A stretch of DNA of 64,000 nucleotides from Rhyacichthys aspro. Lineage: Eukaryota > Chordata > Actinopteri > Gobiiformes > Rhyacichthyidae. This document shows positions 26,886-36,807 of this stretch, in pieces (the first letter of the stretch is position 1; each line of letters begins with the position of its first letter). Position numbers and translations under genes: made by a program. The notes beneath the pieces were generated by a model that did not search any database, was not told the origin of the DNA, and saw nothing but the letters and a program-made list of their open reading frames with translations. The DNA is taken from the NCBI GenBank assembly GCA_036850595.1, contig CM072159.1:2470529-2534528 (forward strand), in the 5' to 3' direction.

Positions 26886-27556
26886 ATCAGCAATTTGGCA
26901 AACTTAGAGCATCAGAGATGGGTTGCATCACAGACTGTTTAAATAACGTGTCAAATGGTGACTTACATTTGGTGACATTACTTGGTTTCATTGCTTGTTT
27001 GTTGTTTACCCCCAATAGAGATTTGAAGTTAAAAGAGATTTGAAGTTATAGACTGAGAAAATAATGGACCAAGGGATCATATGCTAAAAGGATCCAGGAG
27101 GTCAAACTCGCATAGGTATTAATTTAAAAAAATCAAATTCAAAGCATTGCAAAAGGGTCTTTAGGTGTAACATCACTGATAGAAAGGAAAGATATAATGT
27201 ACTCAGTCAAACAAGAAAAATCAGAGCAAATACAGGTCTCAACTCCATCTAAGTCTTCACATTTGAACTAGCTATGTTGAACCTTTTCCAAGCCAGACCC
27301 TCTTTGACCCATTCAGTTAATTCAAATGTATTTCAATAGCGCAGTTTGACTTTGGCAGTGCATCCTCTTGTTATTACAGCATAGAGACTATCAACCACAC
27401 ATTTAGCCACAAGTATCCACATAGCACACTGAGAAAAACACAGCAAGCACAACTATAGCATTGAAAGAAAAGGCAGTCTTTCTGAGCTGTGTTGATGGTG
27501 AGTGGTTGGTGTGTTCACAAAGCAGAGCGAGGAGCAAAGCGGAGCGTGTGGGCGAC

Positions 27557-27573
27557 TTCAGCACCACGGACAG
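27557..27573 (+). promoter_or_regulatory. RE1/NRSE site for REST (NRSF)
   Basis: TTCAGCACCACGGACAG matches the RE1 consensus TTYAGMRCCNNRGMSAG at all 17 positions. It lies in CACNA1B intron 1, about 2.5 kb downstream of exon 1. REST binds this element and silences neuronal ion-channel and synaptic genes in non-neuronal cells through CoREST, HDACs and H3K9 methyltransferase. The fit with a presynaptic calcium channel gene is good. Binding itself is inferred. Confidence 0.85.
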
Positions 27574-28469
27574 GGCTCCAATCCAGCGAGGCAGACAGTA
27601 GTGTGGCACCACCAAACCAAACCAAACCAATCCACCATCCGCTAGCTCCACAGTTACAGGAAGGCCAACAGTATTCTATAGGTCTGAGCTCTTTGTTATA
27701 ATATTTCAGGAGAAACTAAGACAACAACTAAGAATTATTTTCTCCAAACTTACACACCTAGAAACACATGTAAATACAAGCATTTTATCCAAGGTACTGT
27801 CAGGTCCCAGTACATACATGACCACTGCTCTTTACAGGGTATTAAACTGTAAATGAGCACAGGGATCCACAACTTCAATCTCAAATCAATTCAAAATGTT
27901 AAACCACGTGTATATTCTGCATTCAATATGGTGTCATGTGCAAATGCTTTGTATTAAAGCAGAAATACGTGATCCTATATTTCTGTCAGTTATTGAAGTG
28001 ATGACTGCATTTGTTATTACCCAAAGCAATAATGGACAACAATAAAAACAAATAAGCTAGTAAGCTAACTGAGCTAACAAACATTCTTATGTGTACTGTA
28101 GAGTCAGATCCAGCTCTCTACCTGCTGCTAGTTGTCACCTGTGAATACCGCACACAATATTTGACTATGTGAAGCTGTGACCATTGAAGAAATCAGGATG
28201 GGGTAGAGATAGAATGGATTCTCTGTTTGTTGGGGGGAAAAAAGCAGAAGCACTGGTCTGGTGATGTGTAAATCCAGTTATTTAACTAAGAAATGTGATC
28301 ATACACTTGGCCAAGGTGATTCATCTTCATATTTAGACTAAATACCCAGTATATAGGCCAATGCACAACTAAGTTTTAAATGCACTGTCGCCCATTTCAG
28401 TATTGTTTTAATTAACAAAGACACACTCACAGTACATTGTTGTGTGGACTTTGGATTTTGTTTTAACTT

Positions 28470-29420
28470 GAAACCTAGTTAAGTGTACTCCTAGTTTAAA
28501 ATGGTTTATTCTTGGTGTGTCCTGTTCTAGTCCTGGTTTAGGTCTAGCTGTCCAGTACTGCTTTAGGTTGTTTCCTCTTTAAAACCTGGTTTATTAGGCT
28601 TAATAAGTCTCACTTGAATTGTGGCCTGAACATGTACTTTGCCACTTACTAGGTGCCCATCCCTATATCACACATGAGGACTGGCTCCTTTTTTTAACAC
28701 AGATAGACTTCCTGCAGCCTGACTGAATAGGGCACTTTGATGACTATTAGCTCAAGCTCTGGGGGGTCTTTCTGAAGGACCAGGATGGTCTACAGCTGAC
28801 ATTTGGACAAAGGACTTATCAGGGCTCGGCCCAGGGACAGAGAAAAGCGGGCACAAAAGGTGAGGTTTTACAGCACGCTCCTATTGAGACAGGCTTTGTA
28901 CAGAGGTCTGCAGAGATAAGGAGCAGGTGCAGAGGAGACGAGAGGGACAGGCCACAGGAAGTCCTCAAGCCTGGAGTCAGCCAGGAACCTGTGGGGTTTC
29001 GCATTCACACTCAGTTATCACTGACTCTAGAGCAGCATGTTTCCAATATACTCTCAGAACTGTTGTTCATGCTTTAGGTTTAGTTCTCTATATTTAGGTC
29101 TGGTTTAGTCCCAGTTTAGTTCTGTGTCAGTACAGGAGTTTTTGTTTTGGTCCAGACTTATTCCTTGTTTAATCAAGTTGTCTTGGTTTAGTCTTGTCTT
29201 TACAAAGCATTGGCTAGAATCAGGTTAGTCTAGCTTTTGTTTTAGACAAGGTTCAATTTCAGTTCTGGTCCTGGTTTGGTCCAGGAATTAGTGCTGATCT
29301 AGTCTGGTTCTCTTAATTTAGTCCTGGGTTCAGGCCTGGGGTTTACTCTAATCAAGGTTTAAACCTAGTTTGGTCCAGGCTTGGTCTTGGATTTAACCCT
29401 TGTTTAATATTTGTTCACTC
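28470..29420. repeat. TGGTTTAGTC-type repeat array (minus orientation of GACTAAACCA)
   Basis: Diverged copies of CCTGGTTTAGTCC, CTAGTTTAAAAC and TTGGTCCAGGC are scattered, denser at 28471-28600 and 29070-29410. The unit is the reverse complement of the one at 29530-30064. In the CACNA1B pre-mRNA the two arrays would therefore be complementary. Confidence 0.6.
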
Positions 29421-29529
29421 TTTTTTTGCCTTTTGGACTCTGTGAGACACAAGACAGAGCAAGGACTAAAACAGAATACGATTTGAGTACTGTTTGACAC
29501 TGTTAAGAGGACTGCAGAAGAAGGTCCAC

Positions 29530-30064
29530 TCAAATCATGATTAAACCAGAACTCTGAGTCATTTAATTTGAACTAGTCTCAAACCTAATAAACCTGCGAC
29601 CAAAGCAGGACTACATCAAAGGCCTTTGTCTTTGTTGACATTTTTAAATTACCAATTGGAAAATTTTTTGCAGAAGGATGAACCCAGGACTAAAGCTGGA
29701 CTAAACCATGACTAACACAGGACTAAACCAGGACTAAACCAAGGGCTCTTGAAAGAAAATGTTCTCTCAAAGCAGGAGCCAAGCAGAACCGTGGCTCTGT
29801 GTGAACCTACACAACTGTTCCTGAAAGGATGAAAGCAGGAAATGCTGGAGTCAGCTGGGACTAAACAGAGGACTATCATTAGACTGTTGTTTGGCAGTGT
29901 CTTTGACTGTACTTCATCAGACACCTGTTTACAAAAGGATAAACAAACCAGGACTAAACCAAGGGCAGAACTAATATCTGACTTGAGTTATTTGAATGGA
30001 CGATTACAGACACCTGTTCCTAGAAGGATGGCCTCAGGACTAAACCAGGACTAAACCAGGACTC
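29530..30064. repeat. GGACTAAACCA repeat array beside CACNA1B exon 1
   Basis: Units of AGGACTAAACC occur singly and in short tandem runs, with three in a row at 30033-30062 and a run at 29692-29746. The array ends about 40 bases from the U12 5' splice site. Copies near exon 1 are the most regular. Confidence 0.75.
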
Positions 30065-30097
30065 TGCCTGAGTCCTTTCTGAACTTAGTACACAGCT

Positions 30098-30106
30098 GAA
30101 GGATAT
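30098..30106 (-). promoter_or_regulatory. cacna1b: U12 AT-AC 5' splice site of CACNA1B intron 1
   Basis: Directly after the exon 1 bases ...GAGTGGCC the minus strand reads ATATCCTTC, an eight-of-nine match to the U12 AT-AC consensus ATATCCTTT. No GT donor at a frame-compatible position exists here. Together with the AC acceptor at 25128 it gives the family sequence at the junction. U12 AT-AC introns are known in voltage-gated sodium and calcium channel alpha-subunit genes. Confidence 0.93.
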
Positions 30107-30387
30107 GGCCACTCGGTGATCCTCTTGGCGTACTTCCGGATGGCGTTGTCCTCTCTGAAGATGAAGAGCGAGCGGTTGACGGTGAAGCAGTTCTGTTTGA
30201 CAGGGTTGGGGTTGTAGATGGCCATGGTGCGCGCCCGCTGCGCCATCGACTGCTTGTACATCCTCTGTCCGCCCGCGGCGCCTCCTCCCCGGGCTCCCCC
30301 TGGACCCCCGGCTCTCCCCATGCCTCCACCGCCGCCCCCGGGACCCCCTCCATACCGACTGGGGAGGTCTTCAGCAAAGCGAGCCAT
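30107..30387 (-). CDS. cacna1b: CACNA1B coding exon 1 (Cav2.2 N-terminus)
   Basis: Exon 1 encodes the cytoplasmic N-terminus of the pore-forming alpha-1 subunit of the presynaptic N-type calcium channel. It has 93 codons plus two bases. The start MARFAEDLPSRY is the first ATG in frame and has a strong Kozak context (A at -3, G at +4). A glycine-rich stretch follows (residues 13-40). The conserved block then runs from QRMYKQSMAQRARTM through NPVKQNCFTVNRSLF to KYAKRITEW (residues 41-93), just before S1. KQNCFTV and AKRITEW match Cav2.2, while MARF and RMYKQSMAQ are as in Cav2.1. Position next to EHMT1 favours CACNA1B; CACNA1A is the alternative. Only three exons lie in this window. Confidence 0.9.
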
Positions 30388-30787
30388 TCTGGAAAGATCC
30401 AAAAGCGAGTCAAATCCAAAGTGGTGTCAGTGGGCGTGGAGGGGACGCGCATCACACCCGGCGTCCAAGCATCCACAGCCCGCTTTGCGCTCGCTCGGTT
30501 CGGGAGAATTACGCACTGTGGCAAGCATGCTCTCTACGTCCGCTCCATCGCTTTACGCTTATCCCAGTGTGAAAACGCAAAAGTTCACCCACAAACGTCT
30601 CCAAAACAGCTGAATTTGGCAATAATCACATGACACCAGCGGCTCAATCTGAGGCGACCTCTGACACCATCGCGTCTGAGTGAAACCACTGGTTGAATCA
30701 GTGAAACGCGCTATGTTTCTGTCAAATGCTGCCGAAAAACTCAGCCTCCTCCAGGTCTTGCTCTACCTCCGCTGCTCTCTGTGTGAT
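30388..30787 (-). other. cacna1b: Predicted CACNA1B 5' UTR
   Basis: About 400 GC- and CpG-rich bases lie between the predicted transcription start (about 30 bases after the TATA box) and the ATG at 30387. The transcription start is inferred from the TATA box, and an unspliced leader is assumed. Plus-strand frames here are shadows. Confidence 0.5.
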
Positions 30788-30812
30788 ACAGCGCTGCGTG
30801 GGGGGCTCGGGG

Positions 30813-30872
30813 CTTTTATAGTGCGTCCTCGGAAGAGTGGAAGCGACGCGCATGTGACAAAGACTGGCCAAT
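30813..30872 (-). promoter_or_regulatory. cacna1b: CACNA1B core promoter: TATA box and inverted CCAAT box
   Basis: On the minus strand ACTATAAAAGCCCC gives a strong TATA box (30820-30813). ATTGG at 30872-30868, an inverted CCAAT box, lies about 50 bases further upstream. The surrounding DNA is CpG-rich. Spacing to the coding exon is reasonable for a 400-base leader. Confidence 0.65.
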
Positions 30873-30880
30873 GAGAGAGC

Positions 30881-32137
30881 GGAGCGTCTGTGAGCAGCTT
30901 CACGGAGACGGTGCAAGGGACGAAGTTCACGGACCTCTCCTGAGGAGCAAAACGTGATCCTAAGCATGTTAAAAAGGTACGAAATATGCGAAAGGCGCAC
31001 AATAATCTCGCATCTCGCTAAAAAGGGGCATAAAGAGCATAGACCAAAAAGACCGAGCAACATAATGCAAAAGAACAATATAAGAAGAGGGAAAAATATT
31101 TAAAATAACTTTTTTTAAATCCCTAATCTGTGGCAGGCCCCAACCTTTTTGAGATCTACTTCTCAGTTTTGGTGAAAGACAGGACATAACTCTTTTTAAA
31201 ACATTTGGGGTTTTTTTGTTTTTGTTTTTTACATCTTTTGTATCTGTTGCAACAAAGAAAAAAAAGAAAAGCTAATTCACATTTTAGAAAAAACTTCAAA
31301 CATGATGCAAAATCAGGTCTTTGCGTCAAAGCTGCATCAGAATCCATGGACTCTCTGCTGTAGGCCTGTAGCCTGGTCTCTCATTCTGTTTGCTCTTGTG
31401 ACACATGGGTAAAATAACACATGTGTCTGGACCTGTTATACACTCAGACAGTTCCTTCTGAGTGGACTGTGTCAGACTGCTCTGGGGTCAAATGTGAGTA
31501 AAAAATGAGACCTGTCAATCATGTACTGGAGGCGGGACTTCAGCTTCTTATCTCTCCTCTGCATTCACTCACATTATACATGTACTGTGTCTGTGAGGAC
31601 AACTGAGTGAAGTCTGTTACTAACAATGTGAGCATCATCAGCTCTAGATATGTTTGCAGTGACTCTCTGAGTGAGCTCTTCTCACATTCTTCAGCTCTGA
31701 CAGTGTGTGTCAGTGTGTGAGGGTTTGTTCCCCTCATCAGCCCAACAACAGAGCTGGTATAGTGGCTGAATGGACCTCTAGAGACATCTAGTGGTTATGT
31801 CAACATTCTCCCTGAATAACATCAGACTTTTATCAAGAGATGTTATTGTCAGAAGCAGTCAAAAATACAATTTATGGTTGTTTTCATTTGTCCCTTTTCT
31901 CTTTCATTCTTTTTGTTTGTTTTTTCATTAGAAGAACAGATATTTATAACAAGATTTAACTGAAAGGCTTTGTCACACACTGGTTTTATCTTTGGCTCCC
32001 AAAACTCTGGATTATTGTGGAAGCTTAAGATGGATATGCCTGAAAATATGCAGCCATTTTTTAAATCTTTGATCATAAAAATATGTGGAAAATATAATAA
32101 ATAAAGTAAAGGATTTGATTAATCAATGATGTCTGAC
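30881..32137. other. Intergenic, CACNA1B upstream flank
   Basis: No gene is seen. The first 100 bases continue the CpG-rich promoter flank, then the composition becomes AT-rich with poly-T runs (31200-31260). The segment 31400-31800 is moderately GC-rich and contains TGTGTCAGTGTGTGAGG-type simple sequence and a TCTAGTGGTTATG string. Confidence 0.6.
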
Positions 32138-32450
32138 CTGTGAGTCCACTCTGTCCTGTGCAGTCGCTCATGTTTCTTTATGATGTGCTCCAGTCCGGCT
32201 CCTGGTCCTGGTCCCGGTCTGTTGGGTCCGTCCAGGTGTAGAATCGAGTGGTAGTGAGAGGTTGGGTCACCTGGTTGCCACGGCGACCCCTCCTGCTCCT
32301 CAGCTGCACAAGTATCAGTCTCCATCTCCTGCTCGACTTCAGGTCTGGGTTTGGGGCGGGACTTCCTGTCAGGTGACGGGGCCCAGGTGTCCTCGTACTC
32401 CGCCCCCAGCGTGAGCATCCTCCAGGAGCCGAACGTGGCCGAGCGCAGGG
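32138..32450 (-). CDS. Candidate internal exon of an unrecognised gene
   Basis: This 313-base segment has coding texture: the frame is open, codon third positions are GC-rich, and the peptide is low in stops and rich in charged residues. It starts LRSATFGSWRMLTLGAEY and ends LEHIIKKHERLHRTEWTHR. A CTTGTCTCAAAG acceptor precedes it and a CAG|GTCAGA donor follows. I do not recognise the family. It lies between EHMT1 and CACNA1B on their strand. No partner exon in a compatible phase was found, so it may belong to a small gene whose other exons I missed, to a lineage-specific gene, or to a decayed copy. The frame also runs on upstream to a possible ATG near 32560. Confidence 0.4.
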
Positions 32451-34696
32451 CTTTGAGACAAGAAGCAGACGTGTAGAAAAATCTATACTGAGACATAGGT
32501 TTCACTGACATCTTCAGAGTCCAGTGGAGCAGTTTTCTCCTCAAGATTCTGTTTCTCATGTATCAAAAAGTGGCTCATTGGACATTGAGCTTGTCCTCCT
32601 GTTACAGAGTGAGGTAGATAAGTCACACAATGGGCCTCTAGGGATGTCATGAGATGTGTCACTCCCTGATTTGATTTTGTTCTTAGCCAGAACAACTTAA
32701 CTTTGTTTTAATTACTGCAAATCTCTGTGCAACTCTGTCAGACATTAAATTCTGACCATGTTAATACAGCCCCATTTCCCAAAGTTTATCCTTAAAGAGC
32801 TATTTAAATATGTGTAGTAATCATTGAACAAGACAAATAGATCATATCATATCTTTTTATTATGTCTGTTTTTTTTTCTTGTGTTGTACAAATGATCTGA
32901 GCATGTACTTTTTTTGTTTGTTTGTTTTTGTTTGTTTAACACAGATCAAGTACTGACCAAATGACAAGTAAAGTGACAAGGTCCAAGAGTAACAGACTAA
33001 TAACAGAATTATGTGGCTTCAACAGAGATATTTGTTGAGTCAAAACAATGTGCCCCATCTTTAGAGACAGAGGGTTTCTCAGTCTTTCCAAAGGTTGACA
33101 GCAGAGGAACAACAATGTTTTTAAAAACCTAAAGGATGTAAACATATTTGAGTAGAATTGAAAAACAAAACAAGCTGTTGGGTTGAGAGAAGCACTCAAA
33201 TGATTTTACTGAAGCACACGTTCTTGCTAAAGATTTAATACATGAACTCATTTTTTAAAATCACCATCAAACCTGTTTCCACTGGTTTTGTTCACAAACA
33301 GTGGAGAGTGTGCAGTGCAGAATTACAGTTTTGCCTTCAAATGTTGCAGAATTTTAATTCACATTTGAACTCTTTCTTGGTTGTTTGTCTTGGAATTTAC
33401 TGTGATGACAGCAGTGGCAAAACCTGTATATAAAATATTTTTAAATATACCTTTGCTGCATACATCAGTAACATTAGCCAAGGTAAAACAAGTGCAGCTA
33501 CTGTGAAGACCAAGCCAAAACCAGTAGATGATGCCAGGAAACAGTCCAAGTCCAGTTCCAGACTAATGCGGGGTCTACTAGTGCTTAGAGATGGAGGAAG
33601 GAGAGCTTTTGAAGTTACCAGTACAACTTCAAACTAAAGTAAGCCATGTTGTATTTTCTTGTTTTTAAAAAAAAGACATCTACCTTTCAATCACTGAGAA
33701 AAGTCTCAAAATAAGATCTACAACCCATTTGTAAACCCTGCTCTGACGCATTGATGGTTGATGGTAACGTAGTCCACTTTACGTCATGGTGTGAGAAGAG
33801 ATAAACCTACCATAGACCACAGTGGACCTCCTCTCAGCCCATCGAGACCCCTGTGGGACCCTCCTCTGCATCGCTGCTGTCTAGAGTCAATCCGAGCTGG
33901 GACTGTAGTCAGACCAGAGTGTGCCCAGTCCAGCTCAGGGCAGGGGCAGCACTCAGAGGGCAACAGGGCCTGTGCCGAGGAGGAATGCGGAAAGGAAAGG
34001 CTTCCTGTGCCGCAGACTTATCTCAGCGCTGGATGCTCCTGGTGAAAGGGCTTTAGTTGGGTTTGGGGCTGTGTTTTTGAGGTCTGTAGTGTAATCAGGA
34101 AGGGAGCAATCACTGAACGTTTCATGGAGCTCAAAAAAATGAAAAAATGGTGCAGTCAGTGCTTCCTGTGGCTTCTCTGAGGAACTGATGGATTTAAACA
34201 CATCACATCCTCTGGAGAGATGTTTTCAGGTTCATACATTTACCAGAAGAGGGTGGACTCTGAGACTTGAGTCATGATTTGTTCTTGTTAGGACGTTGTT
34301 TTAGGGTAGACCTGGCTGAGAGGCATCATTAAATTTCCCTACAGGGTCAATTATCTGTATAGAAACAGACCATTACACAGTTATACATTCATATTTGATA
34401 CTTTTATTTCATCTCCCCCCAGGATAAAGTTGTGACAAGGGAACGCCTTGTATTTGACACAAACTCAATGAAAATGTTTGTGTGACAAGAGCTTCAGGTT
34501 CTTTTTGTACCTAACAAACATGTCTGTTGTATATCAGATTTTGATCTAATTCAGTCTAAGAAACTGATAAATCACAAACCATCAGCATGAACTGTATGGC
34601 CTCTTTCATTGGTCAAATTCACACTAGTTTGCACAAGAAGCAATCACTCTTCAGCACCTCTCATTTCAAAATAAAACATTTCATCTTCTCTTGACT
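32451..34696. other. Intergenic
   Basis: I see no gene. There are T-rich tracts near 32870-32940 ((TTTG)n type). A GC-richer block at 33790-34050 has short frames on both strands but no family match or splice sites. Confidence 0.55.
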
Positions 34697-34859
34697 TCAC
34701 AGGCAGATCCTTGATGCTTTGAAAAGTCTAAACTCATTAAAGTGGAGCAGGAAGCGTCTGATGCCACGGCTGCTGCAGCATTTCATCGTCAGGCTTCGAG
34801 TCTGTCCGTCAAAAAACACACGGAGGACGGCTTCTCTGGTTCGGAGCAGGTCACACTCA
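34697..34859 (-). CDS. Candidate terminal exon of an unrecognised gene
   Basis: The minus strand has an open frame ending in TGA at 34699-34697, preceded by a CTGCAG acceptor at 34862-34860. It encodes about 54 residues, ECDLLRTREAVLRVFFDGQ then a serine- and arginine-rich stretch and RRFLLHFNEFRLFKASRICL. Codon use is coding-like, with GC-rich third positions in the first half. The family is not recognised. Its phase does not join the segment at 32450, so the two are not obviously one gene. It could also be chance. Confidence 0.3.
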
Positions 34860-35694
34860 CTGCAGGCTTCATTTTGGAGATAAAAGACATTTAAAAAAAA
34901 AAAAGCTCTGCCTGAACACCGCTCAGAGACGGGATTTAAAAACACAGCTTTACAGAGACGAACAACACTTCAAAGGAATGATAAATACACATCACCTCTA
35001 CTTATTAAATGGTTGCAATAAGTCATAGTTGTGCTTATGTGTGTGTTTTATACAGTTATGTTTTGATTGCTTCTAGTGCAATAAGTTCTCAGAATTTCAG
35101 ATTTGGATCTTACTTTATCTTATAGAGTTCTTTTTCTTACCCTCTGACACAAAATAAGAACTAATAAAGAATTACCCTAAATCTGACTCAAAGTAATTCA
35201 ATTTGCTCAATAATTCAATTAAAGATGAAAATGGAGAATAGTTATAGCTCATTTACCTCAAACAACATACCCAACCTAACGAGCTAACCAAGCATCCATG
35301 AGGATAAAGTAGAGTAAGGAGGATGGAACCAGAACTCACCAGAGGCAAATTAGATTCACCTTCATTGGATAGTAAGAAGAGTTTGAAAAACAAGGGGATG
35401 TCATATCTGTTTGTGGTCAGCCCTGGGATCAAACACACTCTTTCTTAATGCAAGACGGGCATGATAACCACTCTACTACTGTGCAGCTTCTGTTTCATTT
35501 AATGCCTATTAAAATTATTTAAAAAAAAGTGAGATATTGGTATAAATGTCTATTTTCGATGACAGACAAATGCACAGGTATTAGATGTGATTATTCACAA
35601 ATGATAGCATAGTTTTGACTGATGTGTTCATGTGTGACAACGGTTAATTAGTCCTAAGGCTGACATTTGGACACAGACATTGGCCATTTCCCAT

Positions 35695-35830
35695 TGGCTC
35701 CTCCAGATTGGACTCCTCCCAGGGTGTACCCCGCCTAAGGCCCAAAGCTGCTGGGATAGGCTCCAGCCACCCGCGACCCCACGAGTGGGATAAGCGGTAG
35801 AAGATGAATGAATGAATGAATGAATGAAAA
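35695..35830 (+). mobile_element. 3' tail of a fish LINE/SINE-type repeat with (GAAT)n end
   Basis: The sequence runs CCAGGGTGTACCCCGCCT, then GGGATAGGCTCCAGCCACCC and GGATAAGCGGTAGAAG-like blocks, and ends in GAATGAATGAAT. This tail with a terminal tetranucleotide run is found throughout fish genomes and marks the 3' end of a retroposed element. The 5' part is missing. Confidence 0.75.
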
Positions 35831-36129
35831 AAAAGTGATGTTGTGCAAATAAAAAAATAAAACCTTCACAAAAATTAATTAAAATGATTAAACAAGGCCA
35901 ATATCCTTCAATCACAGTCTGATGTTAGTGAGAGACTGAAACTGATTGATGAAAAATGACAGAAACATTTTTTGTAAAACAAGAGCAGCTGAATGTGATA
36001 TGTTCTGCATGGGTGACTCAATCAGCTGACATGGCCACAGTCATAAAAATCTCACTTAGGTGAAATAAAACTGACCTCTGCAGTTTATTGGAGAAATGCT
36101 TTCAAAATAAAACGTTTTCTATGAACGGC

Positions 36130-36235
36130 CATCAACAGACAACCATTCACTCTCACATTCTTCCACTAGGATCACTTTAGAGTTACCAATTGACCTATTC
36201 ATGCATGTCTTTGGATGGTGGGAGGAACAGAGACA
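36130..36235 (+). repeat. Fragment of a common fish dispersed repeat
   Basis: ACCATTCACTCTCACATTC, then TTTAGAGTTACCAATTGACC and GCATGTCTTTGGATGGTGGG occur in the order typical of a widespread teleost repeat. More decayed copies of the same blocks lie in the 55-60 kb region. Confidence 0.65.
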
Positions 36236-36807
36236 CTACTTAATATTAATGGGTTATTGAATAAGTTGGCTCAGTAGGTGTCTCCTCCAGTGTCACTGGT
36301 GTATAAACGTGTTAGTGAGAGAATGGGTGAATGGATGCCACATGGAAAGATTGAAAAAGCACTATACAATTGCAACCATTTACTTTAGAAGAATTGATAA
36401 TATCAATGCAATATTCCAAAATTTCATACAGTATGTCACATCTTTGCAGGCCTGGTGACGGTGGTTTTGTTTGTCTTTTGATTATGCAGAGCACTTTGGC
36501 CTGTTGCATTTTAGTGATTTATATTTGAAACAGAATTGGACTGGATAAAATGCAAACTAATAATCCTTCATCATCATCATCATGGCTTTATGTTGCAGCC
36601 AGTTTGGGCTTCTGACATAAATTTATATCTAAAAATAGTCCAAACAGAGGTAGAATGATCCAACCCCAGACTAAAGATGTTTCCGGTTTATAATAAGTAA
36701 AAGAATGAACTGGGACCAAAACAGCTTGACTTAAACCTTTGTAAATATTTTTCATCAACAGAAATGAAAGTCCAACAAATCATCAGTAGAAATGCATTAG
36801 TAGTAAA

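Larger units (their letters stand above)
25128..30106 (-). other. cacna1b: CACNA1B intron 1, a U12-type AT-AC intron
   Basis: A 4,979-bp intron that starts AT and ends AC. Inside it are an RE1/REST site at 27557, GACTAAACC-type repeat arrays in opposite orientations, a CGTTGACGAAAA-type fish repeat near 26430-26885 and a possible non-coding element at 25830-25990. No exon-like open frame with splice sites was found. Short frames around 27400-27700 overlap the RE1 region and look incidental. Confidence 0.9.
34863..36807. other. Intergenic with repeat fragments
   Basis: No gene is seen. The region holds two fragments of a common fish dispersed repeat (35695-35830 and 36130-36235) and a CATCAT microsatellite near 36571. 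Otherwise it is AT-rich. Confidence 0.6.

Noticed and set aside
30085..30106. A conventional GT donor for CACNA1B exon 1 (for example CT|GTGTAC at about 30093)
   Set aside because: It would add residues not present in the family and break the W-P-P-F-E-Y junction, and exon 2 has no AG acceptor at a matching place. The U12 AT-AC pair explains both ends.
30051..30613. Long open frames in the other frames over CACNA1B exon 1
   Set aside because: They are shadows caused by the GC-rich, glycine-encoding exon and 5' UTR. The true frame gives the Cav2 N-terminus.
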